Below, piece by piece: positions 26,108 to 35,700 of a DNA stretch of 64,000 bases. The position numbers and the translations under genes were made by a program. Position 1 is the first letter of the stretch, and every line of letters begins with the position of its first letter. Source of the DNA: Bradyrhizobium erythrophlei (GTDB taxonomy: Bacteria; Pseudomonadota; Alphaproteobacteria; Rhizobiales; Xanthobacteraceae); the NCBI RefSeq assembly GCF_900142985.1, contig NZ_LT670849.1:2356001-2420000 (forward strand), in the 5' to 3' direction. The notes beneath the pieces were generated by a model that was not told the origin of the DNA, did not search any database, and was given only the letters and a program-made list of their open reading frames with translations.

Positions 26108-26500
26108 ATGTTTCATCTGACGGCCTTCGTCACCTGCCTTGCGGTCCTGATGTATTTCTTTTTCAGCTTTCAGGTCGGCAAGGCGCGCCAAACCTATGGT
26201 GTCAAGGCGCCAGCAATCATCGGCGATCCGGACTTCGAGCGCGTGTTTCGCGCCCATATGAATACGCTTGAGTGGATGCCGATTTTCCTCCCGGCGCTCT
26301 GGTTGTTTGCGCTCTATATCAGCGACGCGATAGCGGCAGGGCTCGGCGTCGTCTGGATTGTCGGCCGCATTCTTTACATGACCGGCTACGCGAAAGCCGC
26401 CAACAAACGCAGTCAGGGTTTCATGATCCAGTCCATTGCCGCAATCATTCTGTGGGCCGGCGCGACAGGCGCCATCCTGTGGCGCCTGATCCACCCATGA
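26108..26500 (+). CDS. MAPEG family membrane protein
   Basis: 130 residues with four predicted helices, the MAPEG pattern. The key segments are VFRAHMNTLEWMPIFLPALWL (with the conserved glutathione-site ERxxxN/E-type region) and GRILYMTGYAKAANKRSQGF. MAPEG proteins include membrane glutathione transferases and eicosanoid enzymes. It lies 34 bp after the AttH-like gene, behind an AGGGAGCTC site, and may share its transcript. Enzyme activity is not established. Confidence 0.9.
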   Translation: MFHLTAFVTCLAVLMYFFFSFQVGKARQTYGVKAPAIIGDPDFERVFRAHMNTLEWMPIFLPALWLFALYISDAIAAGLGVVWIVGRILYMTGYAKAANKRSQGFMIQSIAAIILWAGATGAILWRLIHP

Positions 26501-26693
26501 AACGAAACGTCGCATGGCGGTATTTGTGACTTGTTACAAAACGAAAAAATGCCGCAGGTTCTGAGCCTTGCCCACTATTTGACTTCGGGCAGGTCCCAAG
26601 TTTAAGTAGCCCCATCGCAGCAGGCCGCCCCGCCTCGTTTCCAAAGTCAGCCCTTTACGTATTTTTGCGCGAAGGTTGTAGCGAGCCCCAGCC

Positions 26694-27248
26694 ATGAATG
26701 CCTTTTTCAAGCGCCAGCTTGCCGATTACGTGGAATATCATCGCAACCCCTGGAATGGTGCGATGCATGTGCTCGGTATTTTGACATTGTTCTTTGCCGC
26801 TATTCTTCCTCTCAACCTCGTGCCCGTACAGGTTTTGGGCGTGCAAACGACGCTCGCACCTATCCTGGCGCTGCCGGTACTGATTTATTGGCTGCTGCTC
26901 GATGTCGCACTTGGAGCGGCCATTCTCGGCTTTGCCGTCGCCCTGTTCGCCGCCGCGACCTTCGTCGTGCATCATGCGAGCACCGCCATGGTGTGGTCGA
27001 TCACATTGCCCCTGATCGCCGTCGGCATCGCTTTCCAGGTTATCGGACATCGGGTTTTCGAACAGCGCCAGCCGGCCCTGGTCGACAATCCCTCGCATTT
27101 CCTGCTGGGGCCGATGTTCGTGACGGCCAAGCTGTTCATCGCGCTCGGGCTCCGGCGCGATCTGGCGGCCATTATCCAGACCGATCCACAGAACCAGCCC
27201 TCATCCTTTACCGAGGAACATCAGGTCGGACCGCTGCCACGTTCATGA
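26694..27248 (+). CDS. Mpo1-like (DUF962) membrane protein
   Basis: 184 residues with four hydrophobic helices. FFKRQLADYVEYHRNPWNGAMHVLGI matches the start of the DUF962/Mpo1 family, with the conserved His residues (YHRN, MHVLG, HHAST, GHRVFE). Yeast Mpo1 is an iron-dependent dioxygenase of 2-hydroxy fatty acids; whether the bacterial family shares that is inference. It ends directly at a double-hairpin repeat, two bases before its left edge. Confidence 0.85.
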   Translation: MNAFFKRQLADYVEYHRNPWNGAMHVLGILTLFFAAILPLNLVPVQVLGVQTTLAPILALPVLIYWLLLDVALGAAILGFAVALFAAATFVVHHASTAMVWSITLPLIAVGIAFQVIGHRVFEQRQPALVDNPSHFLLGPMFVTAKLFIALGLRRDLAAIIQTDPQNQPSSFTEEHQVGPLPRS

Positions 27249-27417
27249 CCAGTGCCGCCCATTTGAAATTCCTGCGTCGCAAGCTGCAAATTCCGTTCAG
27301 GAATTTCGAAAAGGAAAGCGGCACTGGAATAATAGTCTTGCTGGTGCCCATGACTTTTCGAAGTTCGTGAAAGGTGGGCGCTGCGATGGAGCACGAACTT
27401 CGAAAAGCGGGCACCAG
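27249..27417. repeat. Double-hairpin repeat, copy 7 (A 27249-27327, B 27341-27417)
   Basis: Hairpin A pairs CCAGTGCCGC with GCGGCACTGG and CATTTGAAATTCCTG with its near complement. Spacer 13 nt. Hairpin B pairs CTGGTGCC with GGCACCAG and CTTTTCGAAGTTCGTG with its complement around a GGTGGGCGCTGCGATGG loop. Here the usual CTAG ends are CCAG/CTGG, still complementary, which shows the ends belong to the stem. Confidence 0.94.
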
Positions 27418-28396
27418 GGTACTCGTCACTGGCGGTACTGGCTTCATAGGGCAGCACCTTGTGTCGGCGCTGGTCGCGCGCGAGCACAAGGTGCGGGTCC
27501 TCGATCAACGGCCGCCCATCTGCGCACTCCCCGACGTCGAATATGTGTCGGGCTCAGTGCTGGACTCGGCGCTGGTGGATGACACGCTGCGCGATATCGA
27601 CGAGGTCTATCACCTCGCCGGCCTTCCGGGTATGTGGCTACCCGAGAAGAGCGATTTCCATGCGGTGAATTTTCAGGGTACGGAAGTTGTCATTACAGCC
27701 GCACGCAAGCGTGGCGTCGCGCGCTTTTTGCATTGCTCGACCGAATCCATTCTGTTCCGACCGCCCTCTCTGAAGGCGGCCTCCGACGAGCGCAGCCTGC
27801 TGCCGCCGGAGCAAATGCCGGGCGTCTATACCCGCTCGAAAATGCTGGCCGAACAATTCGCCGCACAAGCGGCGGCCGCGGGATTTCCGCTCGTCATCGG
27901 CACGCCGACCATGCCGATCGGGCCACATGACCACAACCTGACGCCGCCTACCGCGATGCTCCGGCAATTCCTGCACGGGCGGGTGCAGATGTATCTCGAC
28001 TTCATCGTGAACCTTGTCGACGTGCGCGATGTCGCCGCCGGTCTTGTGCTCGCGATGGAACGCGGCCAGGTCGGCCACCGCTACATCCTCGGTGGCGAAA
28101 GCATTTCGCTGAAGAAGATTCTAAAACTGATGTCGACGATCAGCGGACACCACTCGATCGCCATTCCGGTCCCCGGCAAGATCGCGGAAGCCGCCGCAGC
28201 GATGCTGGAATTCATGGCGGACCACGTGACGCACCGCCCACCCTCCGGCACTGCCGAGGGCGTGCGGATCGCACTGCGGGCGACCGAATTATCGATCGAA
28301 AAAGCGAAGAATGAACTCGGCTATGCGCCGCGGCCGGTCGAGCCGGCGCTGCGCGATACGATTGCCTATCTGCTCAGCAAGCCGACGGCGTCTTGA
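27386..28396 (+). CDS. NAD-dependent epimerase/dehydratase
   Basis: 336 residues of the extended SDR fold. VLVTGGTGFIGQHLV is the glycine-rich NAD(P) motif, and VYTRSKMLAEQ holds the YxxxK catalytic pair; a Ser-Thr region (FLHCSTESILF) precedes it. The substrate is probably a nucleotide sugar or steroid/hopanoid-like compound, not decidable. The first usable ATG (27386) lies in the loop of repeat copy 7, so about the first ten residues (MEHELRKAGT) are encoded by the repeat. No start codon is seen between the repeat and the Rossmann motif. Confidence 0.9.
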   Translation: MEHELRKAGTRVLVTGGTGFIGQHLVSALVAREHKVRVLDQRPPICALPDVEYVSGSVLDSALVDDTLRDIDEVYHLAGLPGMWLPEKSDFHAVNFQGTEVVITAARKRGVARFLHCSTESILFRPPSLKAASDERSLLPPEQMPGVYTRSKMLAEQFAAQAAAAGFPLVIGTPTMPIGPHDHNLTPPTAMLRQFLHGRVQMYLDFIVNLVDVRDVAAGLVLAMERGQVGHRYILGGESISLKKILKLMSTISGHHSIAIPVPGKIAEAAAAMLEFMADHVTHRPPSGTAEGVRIALRATELSIEKAKNELGYAPRPVEPALRDTIAYLLSKPTAS

Positions 28397-28464
28397 TGCC
28401 GTAAGCCATTCCTTCATCTCCTCTTTTTCGTGATTTGCCAGCTTCTTCCGATCGGGAATATAAG

Positions 28465-28619
28465 CTCGGCGTGGCGACTCTGACGTTCCTTTTGGTGCCC
28501 GCTGCGAATTCAGAGTCAAAGCCACGCCAGAATTAGATGGTTCCTAGTGTCCCTTTGATTCTGACATTCGTAATAGTGGGCGCCGAGACGGGATACGAAT
28601 GTCAGAATCGGGACACTAG
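28465..28619. repeat. Double-hairpin repeat, copy 8 (A 28465-28530, B 28544-28619)
   Basis: Hairpin A is the short variant (66 bp): GGCGTGGC pairs with GCCACGCC and GACTCTGA with its near complement. Spacer 13 nt. Hairpin B pairs CTAGTGTCCC with GGGACACTAG and GATTCTGACATTCGTA with its exact complement around AGTGGGCGCCGAGACGG. It ends four bases before the ATG of the next gene. Confidence 0.93.
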
Positions 28620-28622
28620 CGG

Positions 28623-29246
28623 ATGACGCGTGAGCCGAACCCGATCGTCGCTTTGCTGTGGAGCGGATGGAGCGCGACCTGGCCCGCCGCCTTGCTGGCC
28701 TTGATCTGGCTTGCGTGGCTGTTGAGCTGGCTGATCGGCGCCTTCTTTTCCGGCCGCACCGAAAAGCGCGTCAGGCCTGAGGACTCGCGCGCCTATCGTA
28801 TTCCAATCATCATTGGCGCCGTCCTGCTGACGCCCTGGACTGCGTCAATCCTTGGCGAAAAGCCGTTGTGGCAGGTCGGCGCGACCGGCACCTATGTATC
28901 CGCTGCGTTGACCGCCGCTGGTTGCCTGTTCACCTGGTGGGCGCGCCTTCACCTCGGACGTTTCTGGTCGGGCACGATCACGCGCAAGGAAGGCCATCGC
29001 GTTGTCGACACCGGCCCTTATGAGCTGGTTCGCCATCCGATCTATACCGGGCTGATCGGCGCCATGATCGCGACCGGTGTTGCGCTTGGAACCGCAAGCG
29101 CCCTGTTCGGCACGGCCCTGATCGCCTTCGGCTTCTGGCAAAAGGCGCGTATGGAAGAAGGCTTCCTCACCAACGAACTCGGCGACGTCTACACTCCGTA
29201 CCGCCGGCGTGTTCCGATGCTAGTGCCGCTCTTGCCGCGGCGTTGA
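28623..29246 (+). CDS. Isoprenylcysteine methyltransferase-like membrane protein
   Basis: 207 residues with about five membrane helices. The C-terminal half has the ICMT/PEMT signature: GHRVVDTGPYELVRHPIYTG, then FGFWQKARMEEGFL and YRRRVPMLVP. Such bacterial proteins methylate lipids or small molecules using SAM, but no function is established for most. The ATG follows the repeat edge so closely that its ribosome site must lie in the repeat stem. Its 3' end overlaps the convergent LysM-hydrolase gene by 27 bp. Confidence 0.87.
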   Translation: MTREPNPIVALLWSGWSATWPAALLALIWLAWLLSWLIGAFFSGRTEKRVRPEDSRAYRIPIIIGAVLLTPWTASILGEKPLWQVGATGTYVSAALTAAGCLFTWWARLHLGRFWSGTITRKEGHRVVDTGPYELVRHPIYTGLIGAMIATGVALGTASALFGTALIAFGFWQKARMEEGFLTNELGDVYTPYRRRVPMLVPLLPRR

Positions 29247-30218
29247 AACTCCGCGCGACGGGCCAGTTGAAACACTGGAAACGGTAGGCGGCACTGGCTC
29301 CGGCGTCTCGATGAGCGGCTCGAGGTGGCGCGGCACGATGACGCGCTCGCCGGGCACCAGCGGCGCGCGATCGGCGCCCTTGTTGATCTGGGTAACCGAC
29401 CACAGCGGGACATGGTAGGCGGTCGCGATCGACTGCAAGCTGTCGCCTGGACGGGCGAACACCGAGGTTCCACTGTCCCACAGTTCGATCCGCTCTTTCG
29501 GCGGAACGACATAGCGGATCGGCAACGTATCGCCGGGCCCTCTTGCGAGTGCAATCTGAAGAACCTTGGTCACGAGCTGCTGCTGGATCGTATCGACCTT
29601 CTCGATATTGACATGAGACTCGCCGTGCTCGGAAAGGTCGAAGCTCGCATAATGGCCGCGAAATCCTGCCTTCGGCTTGACATCGCCGCCACCGAGCACG
29701 TCCTTTGACAGGAAGATGTTGATGAAGCGATCGACGTTCAGCGGAACGTCTGATGTCGCATGGGCGGGATCGATCGCGACAACCAGATTCGCCCGAATAC
29801 CCTCTTTCTCCAAAACTTCCGCAAACGTCACTGCGCAGAGCCCACCCATGGAGTGGCCGATCAGGATGATCGGCTGCGGGTCTTCACGATAGTCGTCAAT
29901 CGCCTGGGCGGCGATCAGGCGGCAGATGGTGAACTCATAGACATGGTTCGTAATGCCGACCTCATCGAGCCTCTCCCCCAAACGATCGATGCCGCGCGAG
30001 AAGAACGGGCCGAGCGCCCCGCGAAACAAATAAGCGCGGCCGCGGGGCGTCTGCGCCGTCGAGAGCCCGGGTGGCGGTGGCGATATCAAGGACTCGGTAG
30101 AAGTCGCGGTTGCCGGGTCGGCTGCGGCTGGGTGGCCATTGCCGTCAACCAGAGAGGTCAACGACAGCGTCCCCAGGAGAACCGCGGCCAAGCGTGCCGA
30201 ATTGATCAAGCGCCCCAC
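29220..30218 (-). CDS. Secreted alpha/beta-hydrolase-like protein with LysM domain (paralog 3)
   Basis: 332 residues. A signal peptide is followed by a domain opening with AYLFRGALGPFFSRGID, the nucleophile elbow GHSMGG, AIDPAHA for the acidic residue and SHVNIEK for the late histidine. After about residue 235 a LysM module follows (FARPGDSLQSIATAYHVPLWSV, NKGADRAPLVPGERVIVP), which would hold the protein on peptidoglycan. The catalytic part is paralogous to the proteins at 3.1 kb and 30.4 kb, but only this copy has LysM. Substrate unknown. Confidence 0.83.
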   Translation of the reverse strand: MGRLINSARLAAVLLGTLSLTSLVDGNGHPAAADPATATSTESLISPPPPGLSTAQTPRGRAYLFRGALGPFFSRGIDRLGERLDEVGITNHVYEFTICRLIAAQAIDDYREDPQPIILIGHSMGGLCAVTFAEVLEKEGIRANLVVAIDPAHATSDVPLNVDRFINIFLSKDVLGGGDVKPKAGFRGHYASFDLSEHGESHVNIEKVDTIQQQLVTKVLQIALARGPGDTLPIRYVVPPKERIELWDSGTSVFARPGDSLQSIATAYHVPLWSVTQINKGADRAPLVPGERVIVPRHLEPLIETPEPVPPTVSSVSTGPSRGVSTPRQERH

Positions 30219-30405
30219 GAACTATCCTACGGCTGCGAGCCCGTTATTGGTTGCCAACATGACGGGCAACCCAAGCATAGCGGGCAACCCAAAAGCCGAA
30301 TGGCGCGACCGATGCACGCCATCGTCGTTCTGGTCGGCCGAATTGGTGGAATTGTGGCGTCTTGCGGGCAAACGCCCGCGCAGGCGGCCGATCTGCGTTC
30401 CGATT

Positions 30406-31104
30406 TTATTGAGTCACCGCGGGCGCGGCCGATGCTTGCCGGGGGCGACTGCCGAAAACCACGGCATCAATGTCGGCGATCACCCGACGCTGCATGATCT
30501 CGCTCTTTTCGATCGTGAGGTGCCCGACGCCAGGAATGTTCGACACGTTCACGTTCTCGAGCGTTCCATGCAGTCCTTTGGTAGGCGCGACCGGCTCGCC
30601 ATTGCCATTGCCAATATAGTAGTTGACGTATCGTCCGACGCGGCCAGACAGGCTGGTGCGAAATACCGAATCAAGACCGATCGCGAGCTTCACCGGCGCA
30701 CCCTGCTGACTGAGACGCGCCACCATATCGGGCAGCACCGTCGCCCCCGAGGAGTGTCCGACCAGAATAATCGTTTTCACCCTGCCGCTGCGATAGTCCG
30801 CCGCAGCTTCGTCGGCGACCGCCGCCCAGCCGAGATAGTTGGTGATGGTCACCGGAATGCCCTGGGCTTCGAGTTTGGCTGCGATGCCATCGAGGCCGAG
30901 CGAGAAGACGTTGAGCACGCCGCGCAGCAGATAGACATGCGCGCCGCTGGCGGGCGCCGCCGCTGGAACCGCATGGCTCGCCGTGCTGCCGGCGGGAAGG
31001 ATCAGCAGCGATGCGACCGCCGCCGCTTGCAGCGAACGCACCCACCATCGCGCAGGTGCGCGAAGCGTGTTCAAGCGTTTCGAGGTGGCGCTCGATGATG
31101 TCAT
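30406..31104 (-). CDS. Secreted alpha/beta-hydrolase-like protein (paralog 2)
   Basis: 232 residues from the ATG at 31104, chosen because GAGGGAACC lies just before it. After an export leader (LQAAAVASLLILPAGSTA) the domain starts with VYLLRGVLNVFSLGLDGIA, then IILVGHSSGA at the nucleophile elbow, GLDSVF, and GVGHLTIEKS with the late histidine. It shares its opening motif and the HGTLxNV segment with paralog 1. It lies 190 bp upstream of paralog 3 on the same strand, so the two probably arose by tandem duplication. No substrate can be named. Confidence 0.8.
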   Translation of the reverse strand: MTSSSATSKRLNTLRAPARWWVRSLQAAAVASLLILPAGSTASHAVPAAAPASGAHVYLLRGVLNVFSLGLDGIAAKLEAQGIPVTITNYLGWAAVADEAAADYRSGRVKTIILVGHSSGATVLPDMVARLSQQGAPVKLAIGLDSVFRTSLSGRVGRYVNYYIGNGNGEPVAPTKGLHGTLENVNVSNIPGVGHLTIEKSEIMQRRVIADIDAVVFGSRPRQASAAPAVTQ

Positions 31105-31279
31105 GGTTCCCTCAGGGAAAAATTTCATGGCCGGAAACTAGCCTCGGCGTGCTCGCATCCGCAACAAAAGCTGAGGTGAGAGCGTTATTTAATCCACGCG
31201 GCGTGACCCGATTGCAACACCGCCGCGTCCCCCGATACCCCTTCGGGAGACACGAGTGCTTTTGCAGGGATTGTGCTTC

Positions 31280-31304
31280 GACGGGGCGACGCAATCGCCC
31301 CGTC
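31280..31304. terminator. Possible terminator hairpin after binding-protein gene
   Basis: A 10-bp perfect stem GACGGGGCGA / TCGCCCCGTC with a 5-base loop lies about 30 bases past the stop of the minus-strand substrate-binding protein gene. No U-run follows, so it may act as a transcript 3'-end barrier rather than a classical terminator. Confidence 0.4.
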
Positions 31305-31331
31305 ACACCGCTGTCGTAGCGGCGCCGGCGC

Positions 31332-32525
31332 TTACTTCGTCAGCGGGCAGCCGCTGTCCTTGGCGGCCGGGAAGGCCTTGTCACCAGGAACGACGGCAAG
31401 CTGCTTGTAATAGTCCCAGGGCTTCTTGGACTCGGAAGGCTTCTTGACTTCGAACAGATAAAGGTCGTGCACGAAGCGGCCATTCTCGAGCACCTTGCCT
31501 TGCGCAAACGCGTCGTCGACCGGCAGCTCCTTCAGCTTCTTGACTACCGCATCCGAGTCCTTGGTGCCGGCCGCTTTCACCGCCTTCAGATATTGCAGCG
31601 TCGAAGAATAGGTACCGGCGTGGATCATGCTGGGCATGCGACCCGTGCGCTTGAAGAAGCGCTCGGAGAATGCGCGGGTCTTGTCGTTCTGGTCCCAGTA
31701 AAACGCTTCCGTGAGCACGAGGCCCTGGGCTGCCTCAAGCCCGAGACCGTGAACTTCCGCCAGCGTCATCAGCAGTCCCGCAAGTTTCTGACCGCTCTTG
31801 ACGATACCGAATTCGGCCGCCTGCTTGATCGAGTTGGTGGTGTCGAGGCCGGCATTGGCTAGCCCGATGACCTTGGCCTTCGAGCTCTGCGCCTGAAGCA
31901 GGAAGGATGAGAAATCCGACGAATTCAAGGGAATGCGGACCGAGCCCACAACCTTGCCGCCGTTTTCCTTGACGATCTCGCTGGTGTCTTTTTCCAGCGA
32001 ATAACCGAACGCATAGTCGGCAGTCATGAAAAACCAGGTGTCGCCGCCTGCCTTGACCAGCGCGCCGCCGGTGCCGACCGCGAGCGCGTGCGTATCGAAC
32101 GACCAGTGGAAACCGTACGGCGTGCAGGCATCACCGGTGATGCGCGAGGTCGCAGCTCCCACCACGATGTCGATCTTCTTCTTTTCCTTGGAAAGATCCT
32201 GCACCGCGAGCGCGACCGACGAGGTCGTGAGCTCCGTGATCATGTCGACGTTTTCGACCTCGTACCATCGCCGTGCGATGCTGGTGGCGAGGTCCGGCTT
32301 GTTCTGATGGTCGGCCGAGATAATCTCGACCTTCTGGCCCAGCACCTCGCCGCCAAAATCCTCGATCGCCATCTTGGCGGCTTCGAACGAATATTTGCCG
32401 CCGTAGTCGGCATAGACGCCGGATTGATCGTTCAGGATGCCGATCTTGACGCCTTGCGCGAGCGCAGGCGCTGCAACCAACAAAGCGCACGCCGCAACGG
32501 CCGCTGACAATAACTTCGTTCGCAT
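31332..32525 (-). CDS. Branched-chain amino-acid-type ABC substrate-binding protein
   Basis: 397 residues from the ATG at 32525, chosen for the GGGAAGG ribosome site and a clean signal peptide ending in PALAQG. It is a family 6 periplasmic binding protein: VKIGILNDQSGVYADYGG at the start, AARRWYEVENVDMI-type middle, and GDTWFFMTADYAFGYSLEKD. Such proteins bind branched-chain amino acids, amides, urea or aromatic acids. No permease or ATPase genes are adjacent, so it is an orphan. A different family 6 protein, UrtA, occurs at 61.6-62.8 kb. Confidence 0.9.
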   Translation of the reverse strand: MRTKLLSAAVAACALLVAAPALAQGVKIGILNDQSGVYADYGGKYSFEAAKMAIEDFGGEVLGQKVEIISADHQNKPDLATSIARRWYEVENVDMITELTTSSVALAVQDLSKEKKKIDIVVGAATSRITGDACTPYGFHWSFDTHALAVGTGGALVKAGGDTWFFMTADYAFGYSLEKDTSEIVKENGGKVVGSVRIPLNSSDFSSFLLQAQSSKAKVIGLANAGLDTTNSIKQAAEFGIVKSGQKLAGLLMTLAEVHGLGLEAAQGLVLTEAFYWDQNDKTRAFSERFFKRTGRMPSMIHAGTYSSTLQYLKAVKAAGTKDSDAVVKKLKELPVDDAFAQGKVLENGRFVHDLYLFEVKKPSESKKPWDYYKQLAVVPGDKAFPAAKDSGCPLTK

Positions 32526-32730
32526 ATGGGCCTTCCCCGATATTGTTGTTTTAATGGGCTTCAGGAGTGGCATCCGCGGCGGCAGTCAGCCTGTAACGCA
32601 TGTCAAATCCACTCGCGCGCAGCATATTTTATAACCTTCTCCCTGCCCACCCCGGCGGCATGCGCCAAAAGTAGGGTCTTGAGCGCATCTGCCCTGGGGC
32701 AGCGGCGTTAAGGATTTGCGAAATCGTGCC

Positions 32731-35700
32731 TCAGCCTGGCACGGCCGGCTTTTTTGCCTGCGGCCCGTCCGCAAGATTACGCACGATCATGTAGAAGATC
32801 GGCGTGAACACGAGCCCGAACAGGGTGACGCCGAGCATGCCGAAGAACACGGCGACACCAACGGCCTGGCGCATTTCCGATCCCGAGCCGCTCGAGACGA
32901 CGAGCGGCAGAACGCCGAGGATGAAGGCAAACGACGTCATCAGAATCGGCCGCAGACGGAGACGGCACGCCTCGATCACCGCTTCCAGACGCGGCCGGCC
33001 TTCCAGTTCGATATCGCGTGCAAACTCGACGATCAGGATGGCGTTTTTCGCCGCCAGTCCGACCAGCACCACGAAGCCGATCTGGGTCAGGATGTTGACG
33101 TCCTGTCCCATGATGCGCACGCCGAGCGTTGCCGCCAAGAGGCACATCGGCACGATCAGGATCACCGCGAACGGCAGCGTCCAGCTGCCATATTGCGCCG
33201 CCAGCACCAGGTAAACGAACAGCACGCAGATCGGGAAAACGTAGAGGCCCGAATTGGCGCCATTGACCTGCTGGTAGGACAGATCGGTCCAGTCATAGGA
33301 AAAGCCGCTCGGCAGCGTCTCGTCCGCCAGGCGTTTCATGATTTCGATCGCGGTCGCCGAGCTCGTGCCTGGCAAAGCCTCGCCCTGCAATTCGGCCGCC
33401 GAATAAAGATTGTAGCGCGCCACGCGATCGGGCCCTGCCACATCCTTGAAATCGACGACGCTGCCCAGCATCACCATGTCGCCCGCGGCGTTGCGCGTAC
33501 GCAGCCGCGTGAGGTCCGCCCGCTCCTTTCGGTAAGGAAGGTCTGCCTGCGCGGTGACGTGATAGGTCCGGCCGAGAATGTTGAAGTCGTTGACGTAGGT
33601 CGAGCCAAAGTATGTCTCGAGTGCGTCCGTGACATTCTGGACCGGCACACCGAGCTTCTGTGCCTTGACGCGATCGATATCGACGAAGACTTGCGGTGTA
33701 TTGGCGTTAAAGGGAGAGAACACTTGGGTCAGTCCGGGTGTTCTGCGGGCCGCCGCGACGAGTTCGTCGGTTGCCGCCGCCAGCAAGTCCGAACCCCTGC
33801 CCTGCCGATCCTGGATGCGCATGGTGAAGCCGCCACCGGTGCCGATACCGGGGATCGGGGGCGGCGGGATGACGATGATGAACGCGCCCTCAATGGAGGA
33901 CAGACGCTTGCGCAGGTCGGCAGTGATGACCGCCGCGGTCAGGCCTTTCTTTAGCCGCACCTCCGGATCTTCGAACACCGGAAACAACGCCGCCGAATTG
34001 CTGGCCTGGGTCCGCGTCGCACCGGACAGGCCTGCGAAAACGGCAACGCGGATAATGCCGGGCGTATCAAGCGCCATCGCCTCAATCCGGCGGACGATTT
34101 CGGTCGTCCGCGCCAACGAAGCCGCACCCGGCAATTGTGCCGAGATGATGATATAGCCGCGGTCCTGGGCCGGAATGTATCCTTGCGGCGTGGTCGCAAG
34201 CAGCCATCCGGCACTGCCGATCAGGCCGACATAGACCAACAGCATCAAGGCACGATGCCGGATCACAAAGTCGGCGACGTCCGCATAGGAATTCGACGCC
34301 CAGTCAAAGCCGCGGTTGAAGGCGCCGGTAAAACTTTCCCAGGCGCGACCGACGAGATTCCACGCTGCCGGAGGCCGATGCTCTTCGTGGGCCACAAGGA
34401 TTTGTGAGGCCAGCGCCGGCGACAGCGTCAGCGAGCAGAAGCACGAGATCGCGGTTGCCACCGCAATCGTCACGGCGAATTGCTGGAAGAAGAGTCCGGA
34501 GATCCCACCAAGGAATGCCGTTGGCACGAACACGGCACACAGCACCAGCGCAATCGACACCAGCGCGCCGCCCACCTCCTCCATGGTGCGCAAGGCCGCC
34601 TCGCGACGGGCCATGCCGTCCCGCAAATGCCGCTCGACATTTTCCACCACGACGATGGCGTCGTCGACCACGATGCCGACCGCGAGCACGAGGCCAAACA
34701 GGGTCAGGTTGTTGATGGCGTAGCCGAGCGCGGCCATGGCCGCGAAAGTCCCGACCAGCGACACCGGGATTGCTACGATCGGGATGATCGCCGGACGCCA
34801 TCCTTGCAGGAAAACCAGAACCACAATGACGACGAGAACCATCGCCTCGTAGATCGTCTTGATCAACTCGCTGATCGACTGCGCGATGAATTCAGTCGGG
34901 TTGTAGCCGATATTGTAATCGAGCCCCTTCGGGAAGTTGGCCTTCAGCTTGGCCATCGTATCCGAGATGCCCTTGGCGGTTGACAGCGCATTCGAACCGG
35001 GACGCTGGGTCACCAGCATCGCGACAGCGGTCTTGCGCAGCATGAAGCTGTTGGTCGAGTAATCGAGCGCGCCGAGTTCGATCCGCGCCACGTCGCGCAG
35101 GCGCACCGTGCGGCCATCCGCGCTGCCTTTGACGACGATGTCCTCGAACTGGCTGACATCCTTCAACCGCCCGGTAAATGTCAGATTGGGCTGAAAGGCC
35201 CTGTCCGCAATCGGGGGACCAGCGAGCTGGCCGCCCGTGATTTGAAGGTTCTGCGCGCGAATAGCCGTCATCACGTCGCTCGCGGTCAGGCCCAGATTGG
35301 CGATCTTGTCGGGATCAAGCCACAGGCGCATCGAATAATCCCGCGCGCCGAAGATCTGGATGTCGCCGATGCCGTCCTGCCGAAGCAACTGATCGCGCAC
35401 CTGAAGCAGCGCGTAGTTGCTGATATAGAGCTGGTCGAAAGTGTCGTCGGGCGACAGCATGAACACGACCATCAGGATGTCGGGGCTGTTCTTGCGGGTC
35501 GTCACACCATTGCGCTGAACTTCGTCCGGCAATTGCGGCAGCGCGATCGCGACGCGGTTCTGAACCAGCACCTGAGCATTGTCGAGATTGGTGCCGATCT
35601 TGAAGGTCACAGTGATCGTGAGCTGTCCGTTCGAGGTCGCCTGGCTGTAGAGATAGAGCATGTCCTCGACGCCGTTGATCTGCTGCTCGATCGGGGCAGC

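Noticed and set aside
24977..26515. Long minus-strand frame opposite the AttH-like and MAPEG genes
   Set aside because: Arg- and His-rich antisense product without domains; the plus-strand genes have clear families and ribosome sites.
9062..28619. CTAG repeats as ordinary Rho-independent terminators
   Set aside because: No T-run follows the stems on either strand, copies occur between co-directional operon genes, and pairs keep a fixed layout unlike terminators.
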